NCBI GenBank assembly: GCA_018001935.1
Contig: JAGNHB010000004.1
Location: forward strand, 53,176 to 117,175
Length of the DNA stretch: 64,000 bases
Reading direction: 5' to 3'
DNA from: Acidobacteriota bacterium
GTDB lineage: Bacteria; Acidobacteriota; JAAYUB01
The notes below the pieces were generated by a model. The model was not told the origin of the DNA. It saw only the letters and a list, made by a program, of their open reading frames with translations, and ran no database searches. Within the stretch, counting starts at the first letter, position 1; every line of letters begins with the position of its first letter. Made by a program: the position numbers and the translations under genes. Shown piece by piece: positions 53,172 to 62,600 of this stretch.

Positions 53172-54148
53172 CCCTCCTGATCGGCGCCCTGACCATGGGT
53201 TTCATCCTCAGCCTGCTTGCCCTCGGGACCTACCTCAGTTTCCGGATCCTGCGCTCGGCGGACATCACGGTGGACGGCACCGTCCCGTTGGGCGGGGCCG
53301 TCGCGGCTTGCCTCATCGTCGCCGGCCACTCCCCCTGGACCGCCACCCTCGCCGGGGCCGCGGTCGGGGCGGCCGCCGGGTTCGTCACCGGCACCCTGGC
53401 CACGCGCTTCCGGGTCAACGCCCTCCTGGCCGGGGTCCTCACCATGACGGCCCTGTACTCCGTCAACCTCCGGGTCATGGGGAAGAGCAACATCTCCCTC
53501 CACGAGTCCGTCAGCCTTTCCTCCGTCTGCGAGAAGGCTGGCACGACACTCTTCCGCTCGGCGGAGATCCGCCTCCTGGGGTGGCCGGTGCCGGCCCGCG
53601 ACGTCGGGTTTCTGCTGCTGTCGGCCCTCTTCGCCGTCGGCACCGCCGTGCTGCTGTGGGCCTTCTACCGGACCCGGCTGGGGACGATGCTGCGGGCGTC
53701 CGGGGACAACCCCCAGATGGCGCGGGCCCAGGGGGGGAACGTCGAGCGGCTCTACGTCCTCGGTCTCGCCCTGTCCAACGGCCTGGCGGGCCTGTGCGGG
53801 GCCCTCCTGGTCCAGTACCAGGGCTTCGCCGACGTCCAGATGGGCATCGGGATGATCGTCCTCGGCCTCGCCAGCGTCATCATCGGCGAGACCTTCTCCG
53901 ACCCCCGGAAGATCGGCCTGGCCCTGGCGGGGACCCTCCTGGGGTCGCTGCTTTTCCGCCTCATCGTGGCCCTCATCCTCCGGTGGGGGCTCAACCCAAA
54001 CGATCTCAAGCTGATGACGGCGGTTTTCGTCCTGCTGGCCCTCTTCCTCCCCGAGTTCCTCCGAAACCTCGGCCGAAAACTCTCCCGGCGGGCCCGGCGG
54101 GCGGCGGAAGCCTCCCCGGTCCCGGCCGGCGGCGCTTCCGGGAGGTGA
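53168..54148 (+). CDS. ABC transporter permease, TrpY-like
   Basis: A 326-residue integral membrane protein of the branched-chain/TrpY-type permease family with eight or nine helices. The coupling-helix region reads RTRLGTMLRASGDNPQMARAQG, written here within 20 residues: LGTMLRASGDNPQMARAQG. A basic C-terminal tail ends it (RNLGRKLSRRARR). It forms the membrane channel with the following ATPase. The start overlaps the STAS gene. Confidence 0.92.
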   Translation: MTLLIGALTMGFILSLLALGTYLSFRILRSADITVDGTVPLGGAVAACLIVAGHSPWTATLAGAAVGAAAGFVTGTLATRFRVNALLAGVLTMTALYSVNLRVMGKSNISLHESVSLSSVCEKAGTTLFRSAEIRLLGWPVPARDVGFLLLSALFAVGTAVLLWAFYRTRLGTMLRASGDNPQMARAQGGNVERLYVLGLALSNGLAGLCGALLVQYQGFADVQMGIGMIVLGLASVIIGETFSDPRKIGLALAGTLLGSLLFRLIVALILRWGLNPNDLKLMTAVFVLLALFLPEFLRNLGRKLSRRARRAAEASPVPAGGASGR

Positions 54149-54151
54149 ACC

Positions 54152-54985
54152 GTGGCGACGGACCCCAAAACCACGCTCCAGCTGACCGACGTGCGGAAGA
54201 CCTTCAACCCCGGGGAGGCCAACGAAGTCCGGGCCCTCCAGGGCATCTCCCTCGAGATCCCCGAAAGCGCCTTCGTCCTGCTGCTCGGGGGGAACGGGTC
54301 GGGGAAGTCCACCCTCCTCGGCGCCGTGGCCGGTTCCTTCGTCCCCGACGACGGCCGGGTCCTCGTCGACGGGCGGGACGTGACCCGCCACCCGGAACAC
54401 CGGCGGGCGGCCCTCATCGGGCGGGTGTTCCAGAACCCTTTCAGCGGGACCGCCCCCGGCATGAGCATTGCCGAGAATTTCGCCGTCGCGTCGCGCCGCG
54501 GCCTGGGGCCCGGCTTCGGCTGGTCCCTCTCCGGGAAGCTGAAAGCGGAGGTCCGGGAGCGGGTGGCCTCGCTGCGCATGGGGCTCGAGGACCGGCTGGA
54601 CACCCCCATGGGCTCCCTGTCGGGCGGACAGCGGCAGGCCCTGACCCTGCTCATGGCCACGTGGAACCGCCCCCGCCTCCTGCTCCTGGACGAGCACACG
54701 GCCGCCCTGGACCCCAAGTCCGCCGAGCTGGTCATCCGCCTCACCATGGACATCGTCTCCCGGGACGCCATCACCACCCTCATGGTCACCCACTCCATGA
54801 CCCAGGCCGTGAACCTGGGCGACCGCCTGGTGATGCTGCACCGGGGGCGGGTGATCCACGACGACGCCGGGGCCGACAAGCGGCGCCTCCGTGTGGAAGA
54901 TCTCCTGGAGCGCTTCGACGAGGTCCGCCGTCGCGAACTCCTCGACGAGACCGCCGCCGTGCTGCTGAAAGAGCAGTATGTCTGA
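54152..54985 (+). CDS. ABC transporter ATP-binding protein, TrpZ-like
   Basis: A 277-residue ATPase. Walker A GGNGSGKST is at 46-54, the signature LSGGQRQALTLLM and Walker B LLLLDEHTAALD follow, with the switch histidine in VTHSM. GTG start after GGGAGGTG, three bases past the permease stop. It completes a four-gene importer of the TrpXYZ/ABC_sub_bind type; the substrate is not known (tryptophan, tyrosine or related aromatic compounds are possibilities from the family). Confidence 0.93.
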   Translation: MATDPKTTLQLTDVRKTFNPGEANEVRALQGISLEIPESAFVLLLGGNGSGKSTLLGAVAGSFVPDDGRVLVDGRDVTRHPEHRRAALIGRVFQNPFSGTAPGMSIAENFAVASRRGLGPGFGWSLSGKLKAEVRERVASLRMGLEDRLDTPMGSLSGGQRQALTLLMATWNRPRLLLLDEHTAALDPKSAELVIRLTMDIVSRDAITTLMVTHSMTQAVNLGDRLVMLHRGRVIHDDAGADKRRLRVEDLLERFDEVRRRELLDETAAVLLKEQYV

Positions 54986-55123
54986 AACGGAAACCGGACA
55001 AGTGCCTTTCATTCAATGGCAAGTCCATGTGATCGTTCCCGGGCGGCCCGGGTGACTGTTGCAAGCCGCCTCCGGGCCATTCTTCGCAGGCCGGTCCTCT
55101 GGCCTTCCCCTTCCTGTTCCTGC

Positions 55124-55160
55124 TGTCCCTTTGGTCCTTTAGGTCCTTTAGGTCCTTTTG
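55124..55160. repeat. GTCCTTTAG array
   Basis: Four tandem GTCCYTT units of 9-10 bases between the ABC ATPase and the convergent hydrolase. Same unit as the pair at 16618-16815. Confidence 0.75.
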
Positions 55161-55201
55161 TCTGTTTTGCCTTTTCCTCCGCGCAGGCCGGAAGGAACCG
55201 T

Positions 55202-56701
55202 TTATCTGCCTTCCGGGCCAGGGGCGCCCGCCGGGCCCGGCATGAAGCCATGCCGGCGGAGCCATGTCTTCAGGAGGTCGAAGTACTCCGGGTTGACCCG
55301 CACGGGCACGGCGGGCCGCATCGGGTTGGCCGCGTCCACCAGCGCCGGGCCGTGGCCGGTGTTTTCCAGCACCCGCACCAGGTAGTCGGGGTGCTTGCTC
55401 TCCTCCAGGGTTTTCCGGATGGCCTTCTCGCTTTCCTCCACCGGGACCGTGAAGTCCTGCCGGCCGTAGATCACCAGGACCGGGCAGCGCAGGCGCCTGT
55501 AGGGCGCCAGGGCGTCGCGGTCGGGGTCCAGGTGGAAGAACCACGCCGGGTCGCCGATGGCCTGCTGGGCGTACAGCTCGGCCGGCTTGATGTTGGCGGA
55601 CGTGTACTCGGTGTACGGCTCCAGGCCCGGTTTCCCCTTCAGTTTCGCCGCCGCCGCGTCCAGGGCCTCGGCGGTGGCCTTGCCCCGTCCGAAGTCATAA
55701 AGCGTGTTGTACATGGCCATCACCAGGTCGATGTCCTCCGGGGCGATGCCGCTCAGCTTCAGGATGCTGGCCGTCATGTAGGAGTCCTGCTTCCGCAGGC
55801 TGGTGCCCGGCCCGGAGTGGTTGATGACGAAGGCCACCTGGTTCGACTGGGCGCCGGCGAGCGGGGTGATCCAGCCGCCCTGGCTGATGCCCCACGCCCC
55901 CACTTTCCCGGGGTCGATCCCCGGGCGTTGGCGCAGCCACTGGACGCCGGCCACCGCGTCGGCGGCCAGGGCCTCCAGGTCCACCGCCTTCCAGTCGCCG
56001 CCCGACTCTCCGCAGCCCCGCTTGTCGTAACTGAGGGCCGCCACGCCGTTCAGGGCGAAAAAGCTCGCCATCACCGCCAACTGCTCCCGGCAGCCGGGCC
56101 CGGAGCCGTGGACCAGCACCACGGCCGGGTGCGGGCCCTTGCCGGGGGGCGTGCACAGCGTCCCGGCGAGCCGGACGTCCCCGTTGTCGAAGGTGACCGC
56201 CTCGCGGCGATAGGCTTCCACCTTCCGGGCCTTCGTCGGGGGCTGCCCCTGCTCGGTCAGGACCAGGCCGGTGACCTCACCCCTCTCGTCGCGCTCGAAC
56301 ACCAGGTCCGTCTGATGGACCGCGGCCTCCTGGGGCGACCGGGGGCTGAAAAACCGGTCCGTGCCGCCGGCGGCGAGTTCCCCCATCCGCAGGGACCGCC
56401 AGTCGATGAACATGGGCTTGATCAGGGCGGAGATGGGCCCCATGAGGAAGACCGAGACCATCGTCTTCCCCTCGGTCCGGTACTCGCCGCAGTAGGGGGC
56501 GAAGTCCTGCGGCTTGACGGCCGCTTTCTCCGCCGGCCGGTCGGGAGGCGGCTCTGCCGGCGCCGCGGCGGCCGGTTTGTCGGGGGCCGAGGCCGCGGGC
56601 TTTTCCGGGGCCGGGGTCGCCGGCTTGTCCTGGGCCGGGAGTGCACCGAGGGCCAGCAGGCCGGCCAGGCAGGTTAGGGTGATCCAGCGTGTCTTCGTCA
56701 T
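55202..56701 (-). CDS. Exported alpha/beta hydrolase with Ala/Pro-rich linker
   Basis: A 499-residue protein. A signal peptide (LTCLAGLLALGALPA) is followed by an Ala/Pro/Lys-rich linker (25-60), a beta-rich domain (about 65-190), and an alpha/beta hydrolase with HGSGPG, the nucleophile GISQGG, and a distal histidine in NTGHGPALVD. It fits the serine-esterase/dipeptidyl-peptidase-like group with YDKRGCGESGG. GGAGGGG nine bases upstream sets ATG 56701. A perfect TATAAT lies at 56789-56784 on the same strand, but without a clear -35. Confidence 0.84.
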   Translation of the reverse strand: MTKTRWITLTCLAGLLALGALPAQDKPATPAPEKPAASAPDKPAAAAPAEPPPDRPAEKAAVKPQDFAPYCGEYRTEGKTMVSVFLMGPISALIKPMFIDWRSLRMGELAAGGTDRFFSPRSPQEAAVHQTDLVFERDERGEVTGLVLTEQGQPPTKARKVEAYRREAVTFDNGDVRLAGTLCTPPGKGPHPAVVLVHGSGPGCREQLAVMASFFALNGVAALSYDKRGCGESGGDWKAVDLEALAADAVAGVQWLRQRPGIDPGKVGAWGISQGGWITPLAGAQSNQVAFVINHSGPGTSLRKQDSYMTASILKLSGIAPEDIDLVMAMYNTLYDFGRGKATAEALDAAAAKLKGKPGLEPYTEYTSANIKPAELYAQQAIGDPAWFFHLDPDRDALAPYRRLRCPVLVIYGRQDFTVPVEESEKAIRKTLEESKHPDYLVRVLENTGHGPALVDAANPMRPAVPVRVNPEYFDLLKTWLRRHGFMPGPAGAPGPEGR

Positions 56702-56817
56702 GAGATTTCCCCTCCGGGGCGAAAATAGAATCCTGATTACGAAATCGGAACCGAAAAAGATCCCGCGGGTGGTGGACACTCCCATTATAGCTTCCCCGAC
56801 CCGGACAAGCCGGAAAA

Positions 56818-56935
56818 TGAACCACGAAATACACGGAATACACGAACGGAGGCGTATCTTCTCCGTGCCCCCGTGCCTTGGCGAAAGAAATTGGAAGGAT
56901 CGCTCACGGAGGCACAGAGGCACGGAGGAGACACA
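56818..56935. repeat. CACGAAATACACGG and GGCACGGAGG repeats
   Basis: Tandem CACGRA/ATACACG words (56825-56850) followed by inverted TCTCCGTGCCCCCGTGCC (from about 56860) and AGGCACAGAGGCACGGAGG (to 56930) arms. Related to the CCACACGAA array near 13480. Confidence 0.7.
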
Positions 56936-56996
56936 CGCAGGGAGCGTACAGACCTTGGCAGTGAGATTCGGGAGTCTGCCCAATTCGTTCTGGCGC

Positions 56997-58352
56997 TCAG
57001 GATAACGGCAAAAAGGGGGCTTGGGTGTCCGTTTCCTCGAGCAGAAAGACCGCCGTCGGAACGAACTCGACCCGGTGGCCGCCGACGTCCACGGACTCCC
57101 ATCGGGACCGGTTCAGAAGGGTTGCCCGGGGCGGCGCGTACTTGCCCAGGAACGAGCGGAACCCCCGGCCCACCTTCAGGGACCGGGGCTCCCCCGATTT
57201 GACTTCCACCGCCTGCTCGGCCCGTGTGGAGGACAGGACGAAATCCACTTCCGCACCGGACTGCGTCCGCCAGAAGTTGACCCGGTCCTGACGGCCCGGC
57301 CGGTTGAGCAGGTGGGCCGCCACGATCCCTTCCACGACGGCGCCCCCGTCCGGGCGTCCTAAGGGCGGAGTGAACGTCCCGAGGACACCGTTTCGGATCC
57401 CTGGGTCCGCAAAATGGATTTTGGGGCTCTTGCTCAGCTCGGTGCGGGGATTGGCGCACCAGGGGAGCAGCCGGTGGATCACGAACGTGGACTCCAGGTA
57501 GTGCAGGTACCGCTTGACGGTTTCCTGGTGAATGCCCACGGTCCCAGCGAGTTCGTGAACGTTCACCAACGAGCCGGCCTGGGCCGCCAGGCAGGTGACG
57601 AGTTTCCGGAAGGCGGGGAGGTTCTCGACGCGCAGGAAGCCGGCGATGTCCTTTTCCAGGTAACTGCCGAAGATCTCGTGCAGACGTTCCCGCTTTCGGA
57701 GCGCGTCCCGGGTTTGCACCACCGCGGGGTATCCCCCGTAACTGGCGTAGGAGTCCAGCGCGTCGTTGAGGGCGCCGATCCACGGCCCGATGTTGGAAGG
57801 CCGCGGGTCGGACGGGAGCGTATCGCCAAAGGGCAGCGTGCGGACGAACTCCCCGAAGGTCAGGGGTGTCACGGGAAATACCCGCTTGCGACCCGTCAGG
57901 GGCTCGCCGGTCTTGGCCCGGAGTTCCAGCGTGGACGACCCGGTCAGGATAAACTTGAGGGGAAGCCTCTGGTCGTGAACCCCCTTGACGAAGCGCCCGG
58001 GGTCCGGCATCCGCTGAACCTCGTCGATGAATACGTATTTCCGGGGGCGGTCGAGCGAACCGAGAAACCGCAGGAAACGCCCCTGATCCTCCAGGAGAAA
58101 GTCCGTTCCCTGAAGGTCCAGGGAGAAGAAACTGATGTCCTCTGGGCTCACACCCCGTTGGCGGATGAGCTGATCGATCAACTGGTACAGGATGCTGGTC
58201 TTTCCGGTCTGACGGGCCCCCGTGAGCACCAGGATCTCCGGCTCCGGCATCCAGTCGAGGATCTCCCGCGTGACCCGCCGCGGGATCTCCGGGACAGTCC
58301 AAGCCAGCCCGTATCGCCAAGGGTTCGAGATCTGGAAAAGCGTGATGTCCAC
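56997..58352 (-). CDS. AAA ATPase with DUF4143 domain
   Basis: A 451-residue protein: ATPase_AAA_14 core with Walker A GARQTGKT (45-52), Walker B KYVFIDEVQRM (about 105-115) and the sensor LTGSS, followed by a winged-helix region (VHELAGTVGIHQETVKRYL) and a DUF4143 nuclease-like end (FWRTQSGAEVDFVL, AVEVKSG). Such genes are common mobile or stress-associated accessory genes; function is not settled. GTG start after GGAG. The upstream region is the most AT-rich in the window, suggesting recent gain, and holds a promoter at 58386-58414. Confidence 0.92.
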   Translation of the reverse strand: MDITLFQISNPWRYGLAWTVPEIPRRVTREILDWMPEPEILVLTGARQTGKTSILYQLIDQLIRQRGVSPEDISFFSLDLQGTDFLLEDQGRFLRFLGSLDRPRKYVFIDEVQRMPDPGRFVKGVHDQRLPLKFILTGSSTLELRAKTGEPLTGRKRVFPVTPLTFGEFVRTLPFGDTLPSDPRPSNIGPWIGALNDALDSYASYGGYPAVVQTRDALRKRERLHEIFGSYLEKDIAGFLRVENLPAFRKLVTCLAAQAGSLVNVHELAGTVGIHQETVKRYLHYLESTFVIHRLLPWCANPRTELSKSPKIHFADPGIRNGVLGTFTPPLGRPDGGAVVEGIVAAHLLNRPGRQDRVNFWRTQSGAEVDFVLSSTRAEQAVEVKSGEPRSLKVGRGFRSFLGKYAPPRATLLNRSRWESVDVGGHRVEFVPTAVFLLEETDTQAPFLPLS

Positions 58353-58385
58353 CCGGCATCTCCAGGATTATTGTCATCTAGTGTT

Positions 58386-58414
58386 ATTTTAACAGGGTTA
58401 TTTTCACTATTCAA
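58386..58414 (-). promoter_or_regulatory. Promoter of the AAA/DUF4143 gene
   Basis: On the minus strand TTGAAT (58414-58409), 17 bases, TAAAAT (58391-58386). Start codon 34 bases further at 58352. Confidence 0.68.
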
Positions 58415-58435
58415 TTGTATTTTTCGTGGGATAGC

Positions 58436-58500
58436 AGGAAATGGACACCCACGTCTCTACCTTGCCGTTTGGGTTAATGCAAGGCGGGTGTCCATTTCCT
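58436..58500. repeat. Perfect 15-bp inverted repeat with inner stem
   Basis: Arms 58436-58450 (AGGAAATGGACACCC) and 58486-58500 are exact complements. A 5-bp CTTGC/GCAAG stem sits inside. It lies between the 3' end of the polysaccharide operon and the promoter of the AAA gene. The word TGTCCATTTCC recurs near 58562. Confidence 0.8.
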
Positions 58501-58574
58501 TTTGCAAAAGAATCGTCAACGAGACTGGGGACTTTGTTCGTGTGGTTCGTGGTTCCCTTTCCTGTCCATTTCCT

Positions 58575-59621
58575 CTACGAACCGATGTCGGAGATTTGAT
58601 AGTCATCCAGCTCCACGTCCATGAAGTCGGTGCGGATGCCGGCGTGCTCCTCGCCGCGGAAGGGGCCGCCGCCGGTGTTCCGGCCGCGGTCGAGGGCCTC
58701 GAGCACCAGCGCCCACTTCCCGTTTCGCTCGCGGTCCAGGAAGAGCCGGATCCGGACGTTCCCGTCCCGGGTGTTGTAGACTTCGCACCGCAGGCCGATC
58801 CAGCGGCCCTCCGGGAGGAGGTTCGGGTTTTTTTCCCGGTCCCAGGGCTGCGCCGCGGTGAAGACCGGCTTGTCGACGAGGGTGTAATACTCCCCCTTGA
58901 TCTTCTTCTTGATGACGGCGTACCCGTCGACGCGGACACCGGCGTAGTAGAGGTTGTCCGCGTCCTTGTAGCGGGAAAAGAGAAGCAGCCCGTTGGACTC
59001 GCCGCGGTGGACGTCCCGGCTCAGGTGGTAGCGCCGGATTCGGAAATAGGCTTCCTGCCTCAGGTTTCGCCAGCGGGAGCGGGTGATGAGGCGGAAGATG
59101 TTCTGGGGGTGGACGCCGCCGTCGGTGTCGTCGCCGCTTTCGGCCGCGTACTTGGCCCGCCACCGTGAATCCTCCGGGAGGTCGCCCTGGAGGGTCATGG
59201 CGCGGCCGTCCCGGATGATCATGCAGCCACCGGAGTTGACCCACCAGAAGGGGCTCAGGCTCCGGTCCATGCGGGAGGCGTCCTCGATGACGCCGGGGTC
59301 GGTGAAGGGATCGTGAAACTCGCTGTCGGTCATCCGGGCGTGGGTCTCCGCGAAGGGCCGGCCGACGGGGTCCGCCCCGGTCGCCGTACCGGGGTGGGGC
59401 ACCGTGGCGGGTTTCGTCCCCTCGGCCTTCGCCCCGCCGCCCGGCCCGATGCAGGCCAGGGCCAGGACCAGCAGCCTCGAAAAGGCGGCCAGCGCCGGGA
59501 GTATCCCGCGGGGGAGGAGATTCCCCGCGCAAGCTGAAGCTTGCGCCACCCCCACCGGCTCGGTCGGAGTGACCGCGCAAGCTGAAGCTTGCGCCACTTC
59601 ATGATTCTTCAATGCGCTCAT
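58575..59621 (-). CDS. Exported jelly-roll (LamG/DUF1080-like) protein with repeat-derived leader
   Basis: A 348-residue protein. The first 34 residues contain two copies of VAQASACA encoded by a 22-base palindrome repeat; only then comes the hydrophobic signal (ILPALAAFSRLLVLALACIG). The body (75-345) is a concanavalin-like beta-sandwich (NIFRLITRSRW, SNGLLLFSRYKDADNLYYAGV, LLPEGRWIGLRCEVYNT) typical of sugar-binding or DUF1080-type domains. ATG 59621 overlaps the stop of the lyase-deacetylase gene, so it is the third gene of that operon. Confidence 0.8.
   Translation of the reverse strand: MSALKNHEVAQASACAVTPTEPVGVAQASACAGNLLPRGILPALAAFSRLLVLALACIGPGGGAKAEGTKPATVPHPGTATGADPVGRPFAETHARMTDSEFHDPFTDPGVIEDASRMDRSLSPFWWVNSGGCMIIRDGRAMTLQGDLPEDSRWRAKYAAESGDDTDGGVHPQNIFRLITRSRWRNLRQEAYFRIRRYHLSRDVHRGESNGLLLFSRYKDADNLYYAGVRVDGYAVIKKKIKGEYYTLVDKPVFTAAQPWDREKNPNLLPEGRWIGLRCEVYNTRDGNVRIRLFLDRERNGKWALVLEALDRGRNTGGGPFRGEEHAGIRTDFMDVELDDYQISDIGS
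59527..59596. repeat. Two copies of a GCGCAAGCT palindrome inside a gene
   Basis: Each copy is 22 bases, GCGCAAGCT GA AGCTTGCGC plus CA, at 59527-59548 and 59575-59596. The 48-base spacing is a multiple of three, and both are read in the same frame as VAQASACA in the leader of the jelly-roll gene. Confidence 0.88.
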
Positions 59622-62600
59622 GGCCTTCCGTTGGACCGGATGTCCAGGCGGAGCTGGAGGGGCTTCGCCTCCACGATGGTGAGCCGGGTGGGGGGGACGC
59701 CGTTGTCCCGGTCGATTTCGCCCAAGGTCCGCACCCGGACCTTCGAGGCCGCCAGGCGGGCGGCGAAGTCCTCGAAGCGGTCCAGCAGGTACTCGTTGTA
59801 GTCCCGGGAGGTCGCCCCCAGGCGGTGGAACACGAGGAGGAGCGTCAGGTGGAACTCCCGGGCGTCCTCGACGGCGGCCATGATCTCCCCGGGGGTCATC
59901 TCGGCCCTCACGCAGAAGACCTTGACGGCGAGCGGGTCCCCGAAGGGGAAGACCTCGGGCTGGGTCCGGACGGACCGGGCGAACTTGTAATAGCGCCCCA
60001 CCATGTCCTGCACCCGGCGGTCGATGGCCCCGAAAGGGTAGATGTACCAGTTGGGCGCGGTGTCCAGGCCGTTATCCTGGAGGAAGCGGGCCCCATTGAG
60101 CACGTCTTTTTCGTAACCGCGCTCGTCCCCTTTCTCGAGGTAGTCCTTGAGGGCGTGCCGGTGGTGCTCGGAGTGGTTCACGATGTCCCAGCCGAAGACG
60201 TCCCGGAGCTTCCGGAGCTGGGCCAGGTTCAAATAGCCCCGGGTGTTGGCGCGGGGCCGCTCGGCGATGACGGCGACGCTCCCCTTCAGCCCGTGGCGGG
60301 CGAGGATCTCGGCCCCCTTCTCCACCGACCAGTGACCGTCGTCGAAGACCAGGCTGACCACCCCCTCCCGTTGCTGAACCACGGTGGACAAGCGCCCCAG
60401 GTGAACGGTGACGTCGCTGCCCACCCGGGCCTTCAACCGGAAGCGGACTTCGTCGATCCGCGACCAGTCGAACCCTCGCCCGGTCTCCTTCCAGCAGCCC
60501 CCGTTCCGCCGGTGCCGGCCCTTGCCGAGCCCCACGGTCATCCAGCCCGTATCCTCGAGGTGCCGGAAGGCATTCTTGAGGGTCAGGCTCATCCGGCCCT
60601 TCCCGTGGTCCGTGGAAAGCTGGATCTCGCAGGCCTCGACGGCGTCGGCCTGCTCGAGGCGAAACTTGAGGAACAGGTTCCGCTCCGCCAGGTTCAGCTT
60701 CAGTTCCCGGGCGAGCTCGAACTCCTTGCCGTCCGTCGGGAGGGCGAAGCGGATGCCCTCCTTCGTGACCTGCGCCTCGACCGGTCGAACACCGCCCCCC
60801 TTCCCCGTGAACCACTCCCCCGGGGTGCGGAAAGCGTCCACGGTGCTCCCGGTCACGGTCACGGGGTCGTGGTCCGCCACCGTGACGCTGCCGGGCGAAC
60901 CCGCCAGAGCCTGGACACCCACCTCGAACCCCCTCCCACTGGAGGAGACGCTCACCACGCCGAGATCCGGGGAGATGGAGGCCTTCAGGCCCGGGTCGTG
61001 CGGCCCGATCTCCAGCAGGGTGACGAAAACGGCCTCGGCCGCCTTCTGGCTGTAGGACAGGGTGGTCCGGGGGACGAGGCGCTCGTACATGTCCGACTGG
61101 AAGCCCCGGAACGGCGATTTGTTCCCCCGGTAGACGGCGAGGTTCACGTTCTCCCGGACCAGCGGGATGACGCCCAGGCGCTGCCCGGGGCGGGGCCCGG
61201 TCCCGGTGACGTTCAGCCCGTGGGACCGGGCGTCCAGGTCGGGGGCCAGGTGGAACAGGAGTTCGTACTGCCGGGGGCGGTCCGACTTCAGCCGGTCGAT
61301 GACCAGCACCAGGTTCTTCCCCAGGAGCGCCACGGCCCGGGCGTGCTCCACCCCGGGGTAGAGTGCGTGCTGGGCGGCCTGGTAGACGTAGCCGTCCCCT
61401 TCCCGGAAAGCCCCCGCCGCGGGGGACCCTTCCAGCTGGTCCATCCCGTCCACCAGAACGGTGTTGTGGGCGGCCGTCCCGTGGAAGTACGCCCGCACCG
61501 GGTCGTTTTCGTACGAATAGAGGCCGGAGTCGCTGAGCAGTTCACCGCCTCCGCCAAAGAGGGTGAAATTGAGACCGTCCAGGTCGCTGTGGGACGTCCG
61601 GTAAGGCCCGTAGTCGAAGACCACCTGGGTCTGTTTCCCGAAATCCTCTCCCCGGCCCCACCCGGACCGGAGGATGGTCAGCCCCGTGTTCGGGAAGACC
61701 TGGGAGGTCGTGTCCGGGGCCGTCCCCTCCGCACCGTTGGTGAGCACGTAGCGCAAGCCGGGGTCGTCGGCCGCGATGTCCCGGTAGATACCCCGCGGGT
61801 GGAGGGTCCGGGGCAGGGAGGCCCCCAGCAGGGGGATGGTCTGGTCGGGCTGCAGGAGGTAGGTGGCGAAGCGGATCATCTGCCGGAGTTTCGCCTCGAA
61901 GACCGGGGCGAGGTCGATCCCGAACCTCCGGGCGTAGGAACGGATCTCCCAGAACTTTTCCAGGGCGTAGAAGTGGTAGTAGGCCGAGTTCTCCACCAGG
62001 AAACCGTCCGCGTCCACCATCTCCGTCATGCACTGGGCCACGCGATCCCGGGCCGTCTCGGCCCAGCGCGGGGCGTCGGGCAGGTCCGGGAAACTGGTGG
62101 CCAGGACCAGGAGGGCGCCGCTCTGGGTGATGCCGTGGTTGTGGCCGTGATCGAAGTGGCTCGGGTCCATGAGGAACTCGCCGTGCCGGACCAGGGCGCC
62201 GAGGATCTTCTCCGCCGACTCCGGGGGCAGCGCCCCCTTCTCCCGGAGCTTCCACCAGGTGTTGACCAGCACCATGGTACGGAAGGCGGCCGCGTGGCAG
62301 TCGTTCCAGGCGTTGGGCTTCTCCATCCCGGTGTCGATGAAGCTCTCCACCAGGGTGAGGAGCTTCCGGGCGTAGAGGGGGTCGCCGGTGGCCCGGAAGG
62401 CGTGAAGGAGGTCCCGGGTCGGCCGCAGGCTGTAGAAGATGAACCGCCAGTAGCGCTCCTGGTAGGGGTCCTCCTCCCAGGCGGGGGGGAAGCCGAGCTT
62501 CACGGGCTGGAAGCGCTCCACGTAGAACCAGCCGTTCAGGCACTTCCGGGCCGTCTCCAGGTTCCCCGTGTCCAGGAAGTCGTAAACCACCTCCCGCCCT

